Shown here: positions 12,083 to 22,753 of the stretch, one piece after another | Layout: every line of letters begins with the position of its first letter | How positions within the stretch are numbered: position 1 is the first letter of the stretch | Origin: Straminergon stramineum | Lineage: Eukaryota > Streptophyta > Bryopsida > Hypnales > Calliergonaceae | Direction: 5' to 3' | Length of the DNA stretch: 64,000 bases | Assembly (NCBI GenBank): GCA_963920665.1 | Contig: OY987272.1 | Coordinates: 3,043,001 to 3,107,000 of the forward strand | Made by a program: the position numbers and the translations under genes | Notes under the pieces: model-generated | Seen by the model: the letters and a program-made list of their open reading frames with translations, nothing else | Database searches by the model: none | Told to the model about the DNA's origin: nothing

Positions 12083-15000
12083 CTAGGTATGATGAAGATT
12101 CTCATTTGAAAGCTTGATGATACTAGCCCTACTGAGAAGGAGCTTTACTTCATTGAAGCTGAAGCTTGGAGAATGTATAAACTTATCGTCTACTGGATTC
12201 ATTTTGCAAAAATAACAAAACAAGTAATAAAGGTGTTTGCAATTCACATATTGATGGCGGCCACCAATTGCTGAGACGGCCATGTCTACAAAATCTGGAC
12301 AAGTGCACTCCAAGTACATGCCAAGTGTAATTCGATAAACCTTTTCCGTAGGTTGAGTTCCAGATTGGAGAGAGATTATGGCTCCAAGCCCAGAGAAGGG
12401 CAATATAGTTACTCCCAAGATCAATCCTTTGACATTTCCAGCACTCTCCCATTTATTGCAATGTTCTATAGTAGGAGCATTTACAATACAGCGAATAGCT
12501 TTGCTCCTTCTTGTTGTTGGATACGTGTTCACATGCAAAGGACTAGGCTGATCGTAGAAGACCACTTCAAAAATGTTGGACATTCTGAATAATCCTCAAG
12601 GTGACATAGGTGGTCGCTTTTGGAGTTGGAAGCCAACATCTTGCAGTAGTAGGGTTTCTTGGCGACTCAATCTAGTGTTAGATAGAATAAGCCACACATC
12701 AGGTACTTGGAGCCAATCAATTACCCAAGGATGTTTAGAGCCTCGTACACATTGGTCAATATCATCTGGACAAAACCAAAAGTCAATCATGATCTCCTTG
12801 TTTCCTCCATATTGTTTTTTTCTACCATGATACGTCAGAGCTGGAGTGCCTTTAGATCCCTTTGCAATTTTGGCAATGCAACGAATGTTTGATCCCCTCT
12901 ATTGGGCATGACATTTGCAACTTGATTTTTGTGAAATCCTTGCAATATGCCATTGCGAAGTGTCACAATCACTCTCCATCGCAATTGTGACATGTAGTAT
13001 ATTCATAAAGGTAGACAAAGTTTTTGCTTCATTGGAGGCCACTATTGGTGTACATGTAGATCGTGTTTATACTCGTGGCTAAGAGAAGTTGACCTTGTCT
13101 GGACAATGAGAGTCACCATCTGAACCAATGGGAAGGTCAAGTTTGTGCTTACTACTACCAAACACCTCTTCACCTTCCAAATGTGGAATACGTGTTCCAA
13201 CACCAACTACTCCAGGAAGGCCATTCAAAGCCTCTGCAATCTTCTATGGATCGCCACTTTGTCTAGCGCCTTTTAACTTCAGCTCTTCTTTGGATGGCCC
13301 TGATCTTGATGTTGTGCCATTCAAGAATGCTCGGTAATTTGTCATTTGCATAAAGGCGCGAATGCAGTCATCACAAGTGGCGGCAAATAAGTCATCACCT
13401 CGATTGCCTGATTGCTGCATTTGTTATGCACTGTTTTTGATAAATTGCATGATGGCATGTCTACCATTTCGTCGAGACTCAACCCCTAAAAAGAGAAAAA
13501 GGGTTTTTTTTAGCCCAAAATACAATGACTGAAAAAAAAAAACATGCCACACCTTTCGCTAAGGTATACTACTATAATTTTTTGATCACTCCATTGTGAG
13601 GCAAAGGTTCCCCTCAGCCCCAAGGGGAAGTCAATCATTACCTTTGGTAATCAGAATTCTATCAAAAGTAGTGGTTTAGTTTGTAGGGAACAAAATTGGA
13701 ATGCAAGTAGTTCTATAGGAAAGACATTATGAAATGAAAATGGTTGTACAAGCAAGACATTATTAAAAAAATGACATCGAATAACGTACCATTTGCATGA
13801 ACCTGCCCCATTGGCGATATTGAAAGTGCCAAAATGCAAGCCACAACTCCAATTCACGCAAACTTCTTCTGAAGCTGCTCCAGATGATAGCCACCAAGAA
13901 CGAATCGCTGAGTACTGTGTCTCGACTTCCTCCATGGTCTTGGAATCTTTATATTGGGAGTACAAACGAGTATGTTGGTATTGCATATCCGATTTAATGA
14001 GCTTTTGGGTATGTTGATGCATCGAAGTACTCCAATGCAAGAGACATGTACGCTCCCGGTTAACAAGCTCCTCTTTGGTATTCCCCGTGCCGTATATAAT
14101 GCGAATAGCATTCCAATTTGCTTGTGCATTATCTGCCATGAAACCCTTGAAATAAGGACTCATCATGCCATTGCGTCTCACAACATCATTTGGTAAGCTC
14201 CACATGATGCATTGCACTTTTGTATCTTCAGATTGCATGTCACAAATGGCGATTGTCATGACCTTCCTGCATCTTGTGTCATATACATGGCATGCCATGG
14301 TTGTCCAATCTTTAACACGTTTTACGTGGTCAAACATAAGCTACGCGTTCTCTAAATCTCCTTCGGGTTGCATGTGCTTCACCAAGTCCACTCCACGACC
14401 AGGTCCTTCAACTAACATTTTAAACAAGTATACCTTCTCTTTTCCTTGTCCGGGAAAGACACTGTCTTGAATGTATTCAAACTTCAAATTCCGTTTCATA
14501 TTCATGATGCTATCTATGACCCCACCTTTACCAATGCTACGGAATGAAGTAATAATGTTGCAGATGTTAGGAGAACTTAGTATTTGGAACCTATCCATAA
14601 CATCGTCTAACAACTTTCCTTGCAACATCTCCTTAGGACCATCACCATTGTGAATAAGGTGGTTGTCTAGAAATTGCTTACTAGCTCCAAGAGCAATGGC
14701 TGAGTTAGTGGCAGTTGGAGTCTTGGCAACCTCGCTTGCAATGAGACCGGAAATAGTATCTAAAGACTCTCTACATGTTCCCGAAGCCACAGGATGCATG
14801 TGATTACCTAAATGAATGCATGCTCTCGTCATCAATGTAGTGTCACTGAAAACATAATATATTCTAGCATCACAAATAGTAACACAATGAGGTGGATATT
14901 TGCATATCTTGCAAATAATACTTGAATCCTTTGGAGGAGTTGAGCCAATATGGAATGGAGCAATAGTAGAACCAGACCACTCTGTCTCATTGCGTTTAGA

Positions 15001-15984
15001 GGACTGCTTCAAGTAATCACACTCGGAGTTGTTACATACCAAATGGCCTGCACAAGAGGACTTTCTGAACTTCTTGCCATCTTGGTTGTGGATATTGGAT
15101 GTCATGGTGTGACACCAAGCATGACCATCATATCGTTTATCCATGCCCTGTAGATTTCCACCAATGGATGATGAAGATGAAACACGAAGTGAAGGCAACT
15201 CAAATACTATGTCTCCATCAAAGTTTGCGGGGAGATATTATACTTTGTGATGAATCAGCGAATCATAGTCTAATGCAGCAACTTCATTCCTAGATCCACG
15301 AATTGATGCCAAATTCCTTAAGCACCCAACAATACTGGTTGTGTCTACACTATTTGGATAAGTTGGTGGGCGAGAGTGAGTCGACAGAGCAAGACTACTT
15401 GATGGCGTGTGGTATGTACTGGAAGTTGTCCTAAGCATATCTTCAAGGACTCTAACAGGAAGCGGTGCTTGGATACTTGGTTGGCTAGAGGACTCTCCTT
15501 CTGACTCACTAGATATATCTATAACAGGGTGAAGGACTTCTTGTTTCACACGAAGAAATTGAATTGTATTACTCGCCTTTGTCATGTGTTGACCCTCCAT
15601 AGAATTCCTAATATTATGTCGAGCAGGAGGCATATCTACAATGGAAGGATCTGATTGGCAAGGTAAAATCTCGGTGGAAGCTCCCATCATGAGAGACAAC
15701 AACCCATAAGCTCTATAGCGACCTAGACGAAGGTGCCAGGCATGACCATCCTCAAGTTCTAACTTCATCATGTGGACATACTCCTTCAAGCTTCCAGAAT
15801 CAGACATGACCTCTTCTTCAACATATATACTGGATTGGAGAAAATCAAATCGGACATGAAGAAGGTGTGAAGACACTACAACATATCCTTCTTCTACAAG
15901 AGGGAGAACAAGGGGAATCTCATGGCCATCCACTCGAATGGAGGCCATTGATAGCATACGAAAAAACAACGAGAATGAGAACAA
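12083..15984 (-). pseudogene. Degenerate Mutator-like transposase with SWIM zinc finger
   Basis: Reading from 15984 downward, one frame encodes a protein broken by TAA at 15238-15240 and TAG at 14341-14343. A frameshift follows near 13860-13870, after which LWLAFWHFQYRQWGRF reads in another frame up to a donor at 13790|13789. Later parts carry TAA 13424-13426, TAG 13244-13246, a probable frameshift near 12840 and TGA 12596-12598. A Cys-rich segment (CKICKYPPHC with HLGNHMHP) suggests a zinc-binding DNA-recognition region. ACHVYDTRCRKVMTIAICD and GFMADNAQANWNAIR are candidate sites of the first two catalytic Asp residues, and the third acid is not assigned. The C-terminal SWIM finger, CxC-x19-CxH, lies at 12233-12307. 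Family assignment rests on the SWIM finger, the order of these parts and the enclosing MULE ends. Confidence 0.8.
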
Positions 15985-17109
15985 TATCCAATGAAAACTT
16001 GTTAGAGATTAGAGACTAACTTACTATGTGTATGAGGTTCTATTGTATACATTATGTAAGCATGAGGTATACAATTAAATGGACATGATTAGGAAAAAAT
16101 GTAATTGTATTACTAGTTAATAAACAATAATATTGTCAGAGGTCTCCAATCTCATATATCTAGAATTGCCACTCAAATTGAAGGAGAATCTTTAAGGGGA
16201 AGTTGATTATCTTACTTAACTCAAAGAAAATTAATGCAAAATTCCAAGAACATGCTACATGTTTGTAGAGAGAGGACGGATTTAGATTGTGCTTAAATAA
16301 TGGGCAACAGAAGAGTAAAAACATCCATTCAATTCCTTTTGGTAGTCATGTACCTTGATTTTCCATTAAACATTCAAATAGTTTATAGACTTCTAATTAA
16401 TTCTCCATAGACTATCTCCGTATTTAAATGTGATTGGGTATAAATAGGCTTAGTTATGTAGATATAAGTCCCATAAATTGATATGACAATTTTACTAGTC
16501 TAGGAGCCTCCACTTTGAAAAATCATAGAAATTACTAATATACTATTTCTAGAATGTCTAGTAGTTTTAAGAAATTCAAAATTGTCTACGGCCAATACTA
16601 GAGAACTAATATTGTATAGGATAGGTACCTTGAACTATGCATAATTGCTTATGATGATGGCTTTTGGTGCTTACACTGTAACTAATTACCCAAGTTCAAA
16701 TTCAAAACCACTTTCCCACAATTCCAATTAAAGTATGGCCATCATGACATTTAATATGTTCCACAAATTTGTGGATGCCAATGAATTTGAAACTATTTGT
16801 CTACCTACATGTAGATAAGCTTTGGTACTAATTTTTAAATTAGACAAAACCCAAGGCTAATAGTATAGTTCGTTCCTAGGGAGGCTAGTTAAATAGGATT
16901 ACTTCTAAATGACTCTTATTAGGTCATTGCAATTGTAGAATATTATAGGAAATTTGTTCTTTAACCACATAAGCAAATGTTTTTCCTCACGCAATATGAC
17001 TAATTACTAGATTTGCCACTCCACTCTTAAAGGCCACAAGGGTTAAGAAGCTCCTAAATTATTGAGGATCTTTTAATTAATCTTTTTCTTTTTACTATCT
17101 TTAATCCTT
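15985..17109. other. Upstream region of the transposase, no gene seen
   Basis: AT-rich DNA upstream of the minus-strand transposase start. It presumably holds the transposase promoter, but no clear TATA box or coding frame was identified. Confidence 0.5.
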
Positions 17110-18555
17110 TTATCCCCACTTGGAATTCTTTATTCTTTATTTCTTTAATTTCCTTTATTCCAAATCACTTCCAGATCTCCAACTTGGCACATCAGACCAG
17201 ATACAGCAACTCCAAATTGGCTTTGAAACTTCATACAGGTTCTAAATTAGCCTTAACATCAGTACAATCAGGCACTTCCAACCTCCAACTTGGGCTAGAT
17301 TCTCATTTCTAAATCCTTGTCTACCAAATGGGAACCACAACCTCAAATCTCACCAACTTGGAAGATTACATGATACTCTCAACTGATTACTACAAATTGA
17401 TCATTCTTACAATTTGATTTACTCAAAACACACTTCCACAATTGATATGAATTTCTAAACTTATTCTCCACTTGGACACACACACACCATACTACAATGA
17501 CATACACATCCAATTTGGTTTATTTAATATAACACACATCAACACTTAACCCACTAGGAATGAAATAAACTTAAGATGCATCCAAGATTTCCAACTTGGC
17601 CTTACAACATCCATCAACATCATTCAACAAATTCATTCATAATATAATTTCTCAATTTAAATCATCACACATTCAACCTACTTCTATTACAGCACACCAA
17701 TTCGGCAAGAATATTTATTTTATTTAACACTGAATTGGTGATCAAATCACCAGTACACAATTAGCAATAAAGTTCAACATTTCCACTATTTGATTTTCCA
17801 CATAAAATATCTTCATATCAATTCCACTTCTCCAACCAGGCTACTAAAAATTCTACTTTAAACTGCTTGCCTTTACTTAATCTAAATCTTTAGCGCTCAG
17901 ACTTCCACAGATTTCATAATAATTCACATTCTTCCAAAAATCTCCCAACTTGGAAACTCCACTTAAATTCTTCATACTTCTGCACATTAACAACCACTCC
18001 GCCATACACTGGCACACACACATCCCGACTAGGACACAGACACACACTGATCCAAACTTGGATCAACACAAACATAACACCCAACTAGGCAATTACACAA
18101 GCACACACACAACAATCACAACACAAATTCCAAAAAAACAAATACACAGCCTGAGTGACTGGGACACGCACTGGAATTCACTCAACAATTGGTAAAAGGA
18201 AAAGAAAACCAACTTGGACTTAAGAGACAACTCCAAAACAGTTACCAACTCGGTAGAGTCAACCAACTGACAACAACCACCCATTTGAATCCCATTCGGC
18301 CCACATTCATCAGACTACCATCATCCAATTCGGTTGACATGCCCAACACTTAGTCACCAACCACCTAATTGGAACCTTAACTAGGACTTTAAACATACAA
18401 CCCTCCACTTAGACAACCAAACAACCCCATTTGGAATAAAACCAATGACTAAACCCCTATTTGGACAACACAAAACACCAAATAATACTAAAAACCTTCA
18501 CATTTTACTCAAAATATTTCAAAAATTACAACAGTGGTTACCCTATTCGGTTATC
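17110..18555. promoter_or_regulatory. Array of >20 CCAACTTGG-like palindromic motifs
   Basis: Across ~1.4 kb a short near-palindromic word, roughly CCWAHYTNGG, recurs every 30-100 bp. Good copies lie near 17179, 17283, 17352, 17590, 17944 and 18209 (CCAACTTGG); variants lie near 17467, 17510, 17695, 18051, 18081, 18245, 18292, 18324, 18364, 18425, 18457 and 18539. The tract is CA-rich on the plus strand. The spacing is irregular, so it is not a simple tandem repeat. Clustered short motifs in the non-coding part of a MULE are the type of site that a transposase or a MULE-encoded anti-silencing factor binds. That role is inferred. Confidence 0.5.
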
Positions 18556-18861
18556 TACACTACATGAGGTTGCCATAAATGGAATACTTAGTAGTGAAGA
18601 GTTGTACAGTATGTGGTGACATAATTCCAAAGATTGCCGTAGAAATTTGAAAATTTTAATCCCATTACTATAAACGTGAAATAATCCTTTAACATGAAAG
18701 CTGAAGTCATTGTCTACCCATTCTAGTGAACACCATAGGATTTGAACTTACGTGATGTATTGAGAATAGTGTGAAGTCCATACTGGAATATGCATTCCTG
18801 CCGTTGCTTAAATCTTGTTGTATTTCTTCAAATTCATTCCACATTATGATCTACTAGTCTC

Positions 18862-19236
18862 ATGCATGCTACAAAAGATAGAATCGATAGTGTTTCCCAA
18901 TGTTGTTTTAGAAAGAGGAAGAAGAGAGGGAAAATCTTGTTCTCATCGCGAAAGGAATTGCAACGATCACGGAGAAGAGGGAAGGTTGCTATAGAGGAAA
19001 ATTTGTCAGCTCCGACTTCAAATTTTCACTTTCATATAGAAGAGGAGAAACAAAATTTCCATGCAAATGAAGGAAGTGTACATGAGGTATCAAATATTAA
19101 GGTGGAGCAACTCAAGTTCTATTGTAGGAGAGCAATGTCAATCTCGGGCGTAAGTATATTCACTTTTGCACGGACACATATATATTCTTCATATGTTTTG
19201 AGTATTCCAACAACCTACAGATTAGAATTAAAATAA
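18862..19236 (+). CDS. Hypothetical basic ORF inside the MULE
   Basis: The frame from the ATG at 18862 is rich in Arg and Lys at its start (FRKRKKRGK, QRSRRRGK) and then acidic, with IEEEKQNFHANEG. A plausible splice donor (GGGC|GTAAGT) at about 19149 would end it early. I do not recognise the product. It could be a small accessory protein of the element, a captured host exon, or chance. Confidence 0.25.
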   Translation: MHATKDRIDSVSQCCFRKRKKRGKILFSSRKELQRSRRRGKVAIEENLSAPTSNFHFHIEEEKQNFHANEGSVHEVSNIKVEQLKFYCRRAMSISGVSIFTFARTHIYSSYVLSIPTTYRLELK

Positions 19237-19682
19237 CCTTGACGTGCACCAATGTCCAAAAAGAAAATGACAAATTGTTTGAAACTAAAGTATCTTTTGT
19301 ATATAACTTAGAGAGAAGTCATTCTACTTTCTAGATATAATGCATGATGTGTTTGTCCTCTTGAAATGTTAAATTTCATGTTACAAGTGTACATATTTTT
19401 TTTAAATTTCAAATCTGCAAGTTTGTCATGTAGTTGACCAAAACTAAATTGCAAAGACTAGAGCTCAAGACGAGATTAGCCACAATGGTGTTGTAGATTC
19501 TAAGAATCCAAAAATTTCAAAAAATCACCATGTGAAGAGAACCTCATTTCAAACACATTCTAACAAATTTTAAACAAAATTGATAATATTCAGAACAAAA
19601 ATATTGATGATAGCATAGGAAAATCTAATCATCAAGAAGGAATCTTAAACTCGCATTCTGTAATTGTTTTTGTATGTCAATT

Positions 19683-20747
19683 CTACAATTGAATTTTCAA
19701 ATTGTGATCCCATACCATTTGATATGCACCACTTTCAATACATGGATAACCGGCTATTGAGGGTAACCGATCGATCGACCTGTTGGAAAGGTAACCGATC
19801 GGGTGACCTACTGCAAAAGTAACCACTGCGGAGCTATTGGGAGCCGCTAGTTCGTCCCTAGAGACCATTGTCCTCCTCTTCCAACCATTTCATTCCTTCT
19901 CTGCAATCAAGTTTGCACTGTAATCAACTGATTGTAAGCAGTAATTCTCGTGATTCCCTTGGTAACAATCTAGGTGTAGACATGGTTTAGAAAATATTTA
20001 GCTTACGCATTACCTCAAGCTTGAATATGATGATTGCTAAATTAGGTTTCCGTAATCTTTTTGAAGGAAATGCGAGAAGTGGCAAGGAAGCTTGCAACCA
20101 GAAATGCATCAGCTAGAGGATTCCAAAGTGAGGGTGATGGCAATAATGGGGATGTCGGCCCAGAAATTATAGTTGGCATTGAAACCGCCAAGACTTCTAC
20201 TCCAGGTGCAGCCACTATAAGTCTCGGCCCCCTTTTTTCAATTTCATCCTTCATGCATAGTTTGTAGACTTCTTTCCGAGTAATCTGTTTCACTACTACA
20301 TCTTTCACCTTGGTTATCTCTTGCATCTCATAGCTAGTCGATGGAAGAGTTTGAGTTCGTGAAGGAAAAAATTAAATTCATTGCTTGAACGAGGTAAGAG
20401 AAATGTATGATAGACTCAGTTAGAACAGTTTAGATCTTTGGATCATACCCATTGTAGTTTATCTTCTTGTGAATCTAGAAACATATTTGATGGGAAATGA
20501 GTGGGCAAATTCTTGTGCTCATAGTCAGAGCTGGAAATCTGCAAACTACGAAATTAGGGTTAGAGAACGGAAGCTCAACATATTGGCACATAATTAAGTA
20601 GAAAATATTCCTCAGTACGAAACCATTTGCATTGTATGAATTCGAAAGGAATTCTGCAAATGAAATTTTACCTAGACAGCTCTTCCGATCATTCTCCAGA
20701 TAGGCAAGGAATCCCTCGGCCCTGAGGGCAAGATTCAGTTCTTCCAT
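19683..20747 (-). pseudogene. Possible third, small multi-exon gene of the MULE
   Basis: On the minus strand an ATG at 20747 opens MEELNLALRAEGFLAYLEND, followed by a donor (CTAG|GTAAAA). A further segment near 20450-20545, after a TTTGCAG acceptor, reads SSSDYEHKNLPTHF and ends before GTATGA. A third (20042-20326) contains EITKVKDVVVKQITRK and GPRLIVAAPGVEV. A fourth, after TGATTGCAG near 19910, reads GMKWLEEEDNGL and then meets a stop. The phases between these pieces do not all join, so this is either a broken gene or a chance alignment of exon-like stretches. No family is recognised. Confidence 0.25.
19755..19835. repeat. 28-bp tandem repeat, ~3 copies
   Basis: GTAACC recurs at 19763, 19791 and 19819. 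The first two copies share GGTAACCGATCG, and the third is degenerate. Confidence 0.7.
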
Positions 20748-22545
20748 TTCAGGTCATGGAAACCAGCAAGGCACAAAGAACATACAGAGCACTCTATCTC
20801 ATGATACTGATTTGAATAGATAAGAAAAACCCTATAGAAATTAAATACCCAAGATTCAAAGTTTACGGTTGGGGAAATTTCACAGAGGCTGACTATATCG
20901 ACCTTGCATAAATTCCAAACTCCAAAGTGATTAGGAGTGTCGAAGCAGCTTTCTCGATAGTCTCTGTTGATTTTGAGATGAGTTGATTAAGGTCTGTCGA
21001 TTTAGAAATTTGATAACAGGGTTTGCCGATTCAAAAATCTAATCAACAAGGTCTGCTAATTTAGAAATCTGATCAGCAAGGCCTGCCGATTAAAAAATCT
21101 GATCAGCCTGGTTTGTCGACTGAGAAGCCTTGGCCCTGATGGAACTGTCCTCCCTTGGATGTTGTGATCAATAAGTACTATCATTGGCTTTACCGAATTA
21201 GATACTAATTAGATGATGAAGTCCATTATGATAGAACTTGGACTTCTGCTTTTCTCTCTTAAATTTCCTTTTGGCTGAGACATAATCGTTAATCCATCAT
21301 TTGCAGGAAACATGTGATGTGGCACAAGATCGACTGATCTTGCAGTTGGATGCATAGTTGCGGAATTGCGGATGTGATCCATTTCTTTATTAGGATATTA
21401 TAGTTGCCACTTAGCTTCTTTTCTTGCTATGATTTGTTTTGGACTGGCTTCAGGAGAAGTTTCTGGATTAACTTATTGATCCGTATTGCTAGCCTTGGGG
21501 CCAATGATAGTCAATTGGTGGTTATTCATTGATCTCACTTTTCCACACCCGAGACATAGAAGTTCGGGCCCGAAGTAGTTTTGGTTGGGCTTCTGGGTTG
21601 GCTTGTCTTCTAAGGATAAACATATCGGCAATTTATGAGCCACCGTCGAGTTTGAATCTATTAGTTTATTAGCATATTAGTATGTATCCACAAATCAAAT
21701 CCTTACCTGGGAGGTTAGTTTGTTGGTCAAAAATTATTTTATTAAAAAAATTATGCTTGCTATTTTTCCAATTTGGATTCGGTTGATTCTTTATCAATCA
21801 AATTGATGTGCATTATAGGAAGGCTCGGTCCCGATGGACACATTCTCCACTTTCAGTCTTAATCAGAATATTGAACTATGTGAGCTAAGTATTATGATCC
21901 ATATGTTATTTGAATAATTATTAAGGAACTATCCTGAAGTTGGTTCTCATATTAGCTCTTGGGTTTTTATAGACTAAATTTAAAGAAGGTGTTGTTATTA
22001 TTTACTGATAATTAAGGATAAATAAAAAAATTATAATATGGTTTAGATTAACTAGCCTAGTAATTTCATGACATGACATAAGAGTGATAGTGATTCTAGT
22101 ATTTAAATTAGTTAGATAGTGGGAAGCCTCAGCGCCGAGGCCTAGTCTTGTCATTGAGTTCTTGATCTCTCTAAATCAATTGGACCAACATTAAATATCA
22201 TCAAATTCATTGATTTCTCGAAACACTTTTTTTTTAAATCAATTTGTTCATCCTCGTAGTCATCCTTCGGCATCGAGGGATAGTTTTTCTAGAGATTTTT
22301 TGATCTTATCAGATATATCTTACTTGTTTAGGGTTAAGATAAATTCACTGATTTCATGTTTCACTGGTTGCTTTGATCAATTGGTTTACCCTATTTGGCA
22401 TCCCCTGGCATCGAGGGGATAAATAGTTTCCTATGAATTGATGTTTTTAGGGTTTTGGTCATATCGACTTCTTGAATTGTATATTTACCTAGATTAGAAT
22501 TATCCTTTGGCATGGGTGGCCTTGGTGCTGAGGGCACTATGTTTG
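20708..22545. promoter_or_regulatory. Dispersed GGCAYCGAGG-like GC-rich motif series upstream of the methylase-like gene
   Basis: A GC-rich word stands out from AT-rich surroundings. Examples are CTCGGCCCTGAGGGC (20711), CTTGGCCCTGATGG (21126), CTCGGTCCCGATGG (21824), CTCAGCGCCGAGG (22128), TTCGGCATCGAGGG (22266), CTGGCATCGAGGGG (22403) and CTTGGTGCTGAGGGC (22520). The last few are spaced at ~115-145 bp and sit in a weak longer repeat beginning AAATTCAYTGATTTC. The motif is nearly palindromic. The series ends just before the first exon at 22754, so a promoter-binding role is possible. Confidence 0.35.
20989..21128. repeat. 30-bp tandem repeat, ~4.7 copies
   Basis: The unit reads approximately AAGGYCTGCCGATTTAGAAA followed by TCTGATCAGC. 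Copies are 70-90% alike and lie head to tail inside the MULE. Confidence 0.8.
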
Positions 22546-22753
22546 TTGGGCACTAGCGAGAGTATAATGGAGAAATGTTTGGTTTTTTATTGGTTCGATT
22601 TAAGGATTTTTAAAGATCTCGTGGTCCCTATTAATTGGGCTTCCTTCTTTCAGAGTTGTTTTTCAACTCCTATTCTTTGTGTTCATTTATCTGATTGCAT
22701 CCATTTGTCAATACTACATGATTCCTTCTAATGATTTGGTGTTTTTGCAGGAG

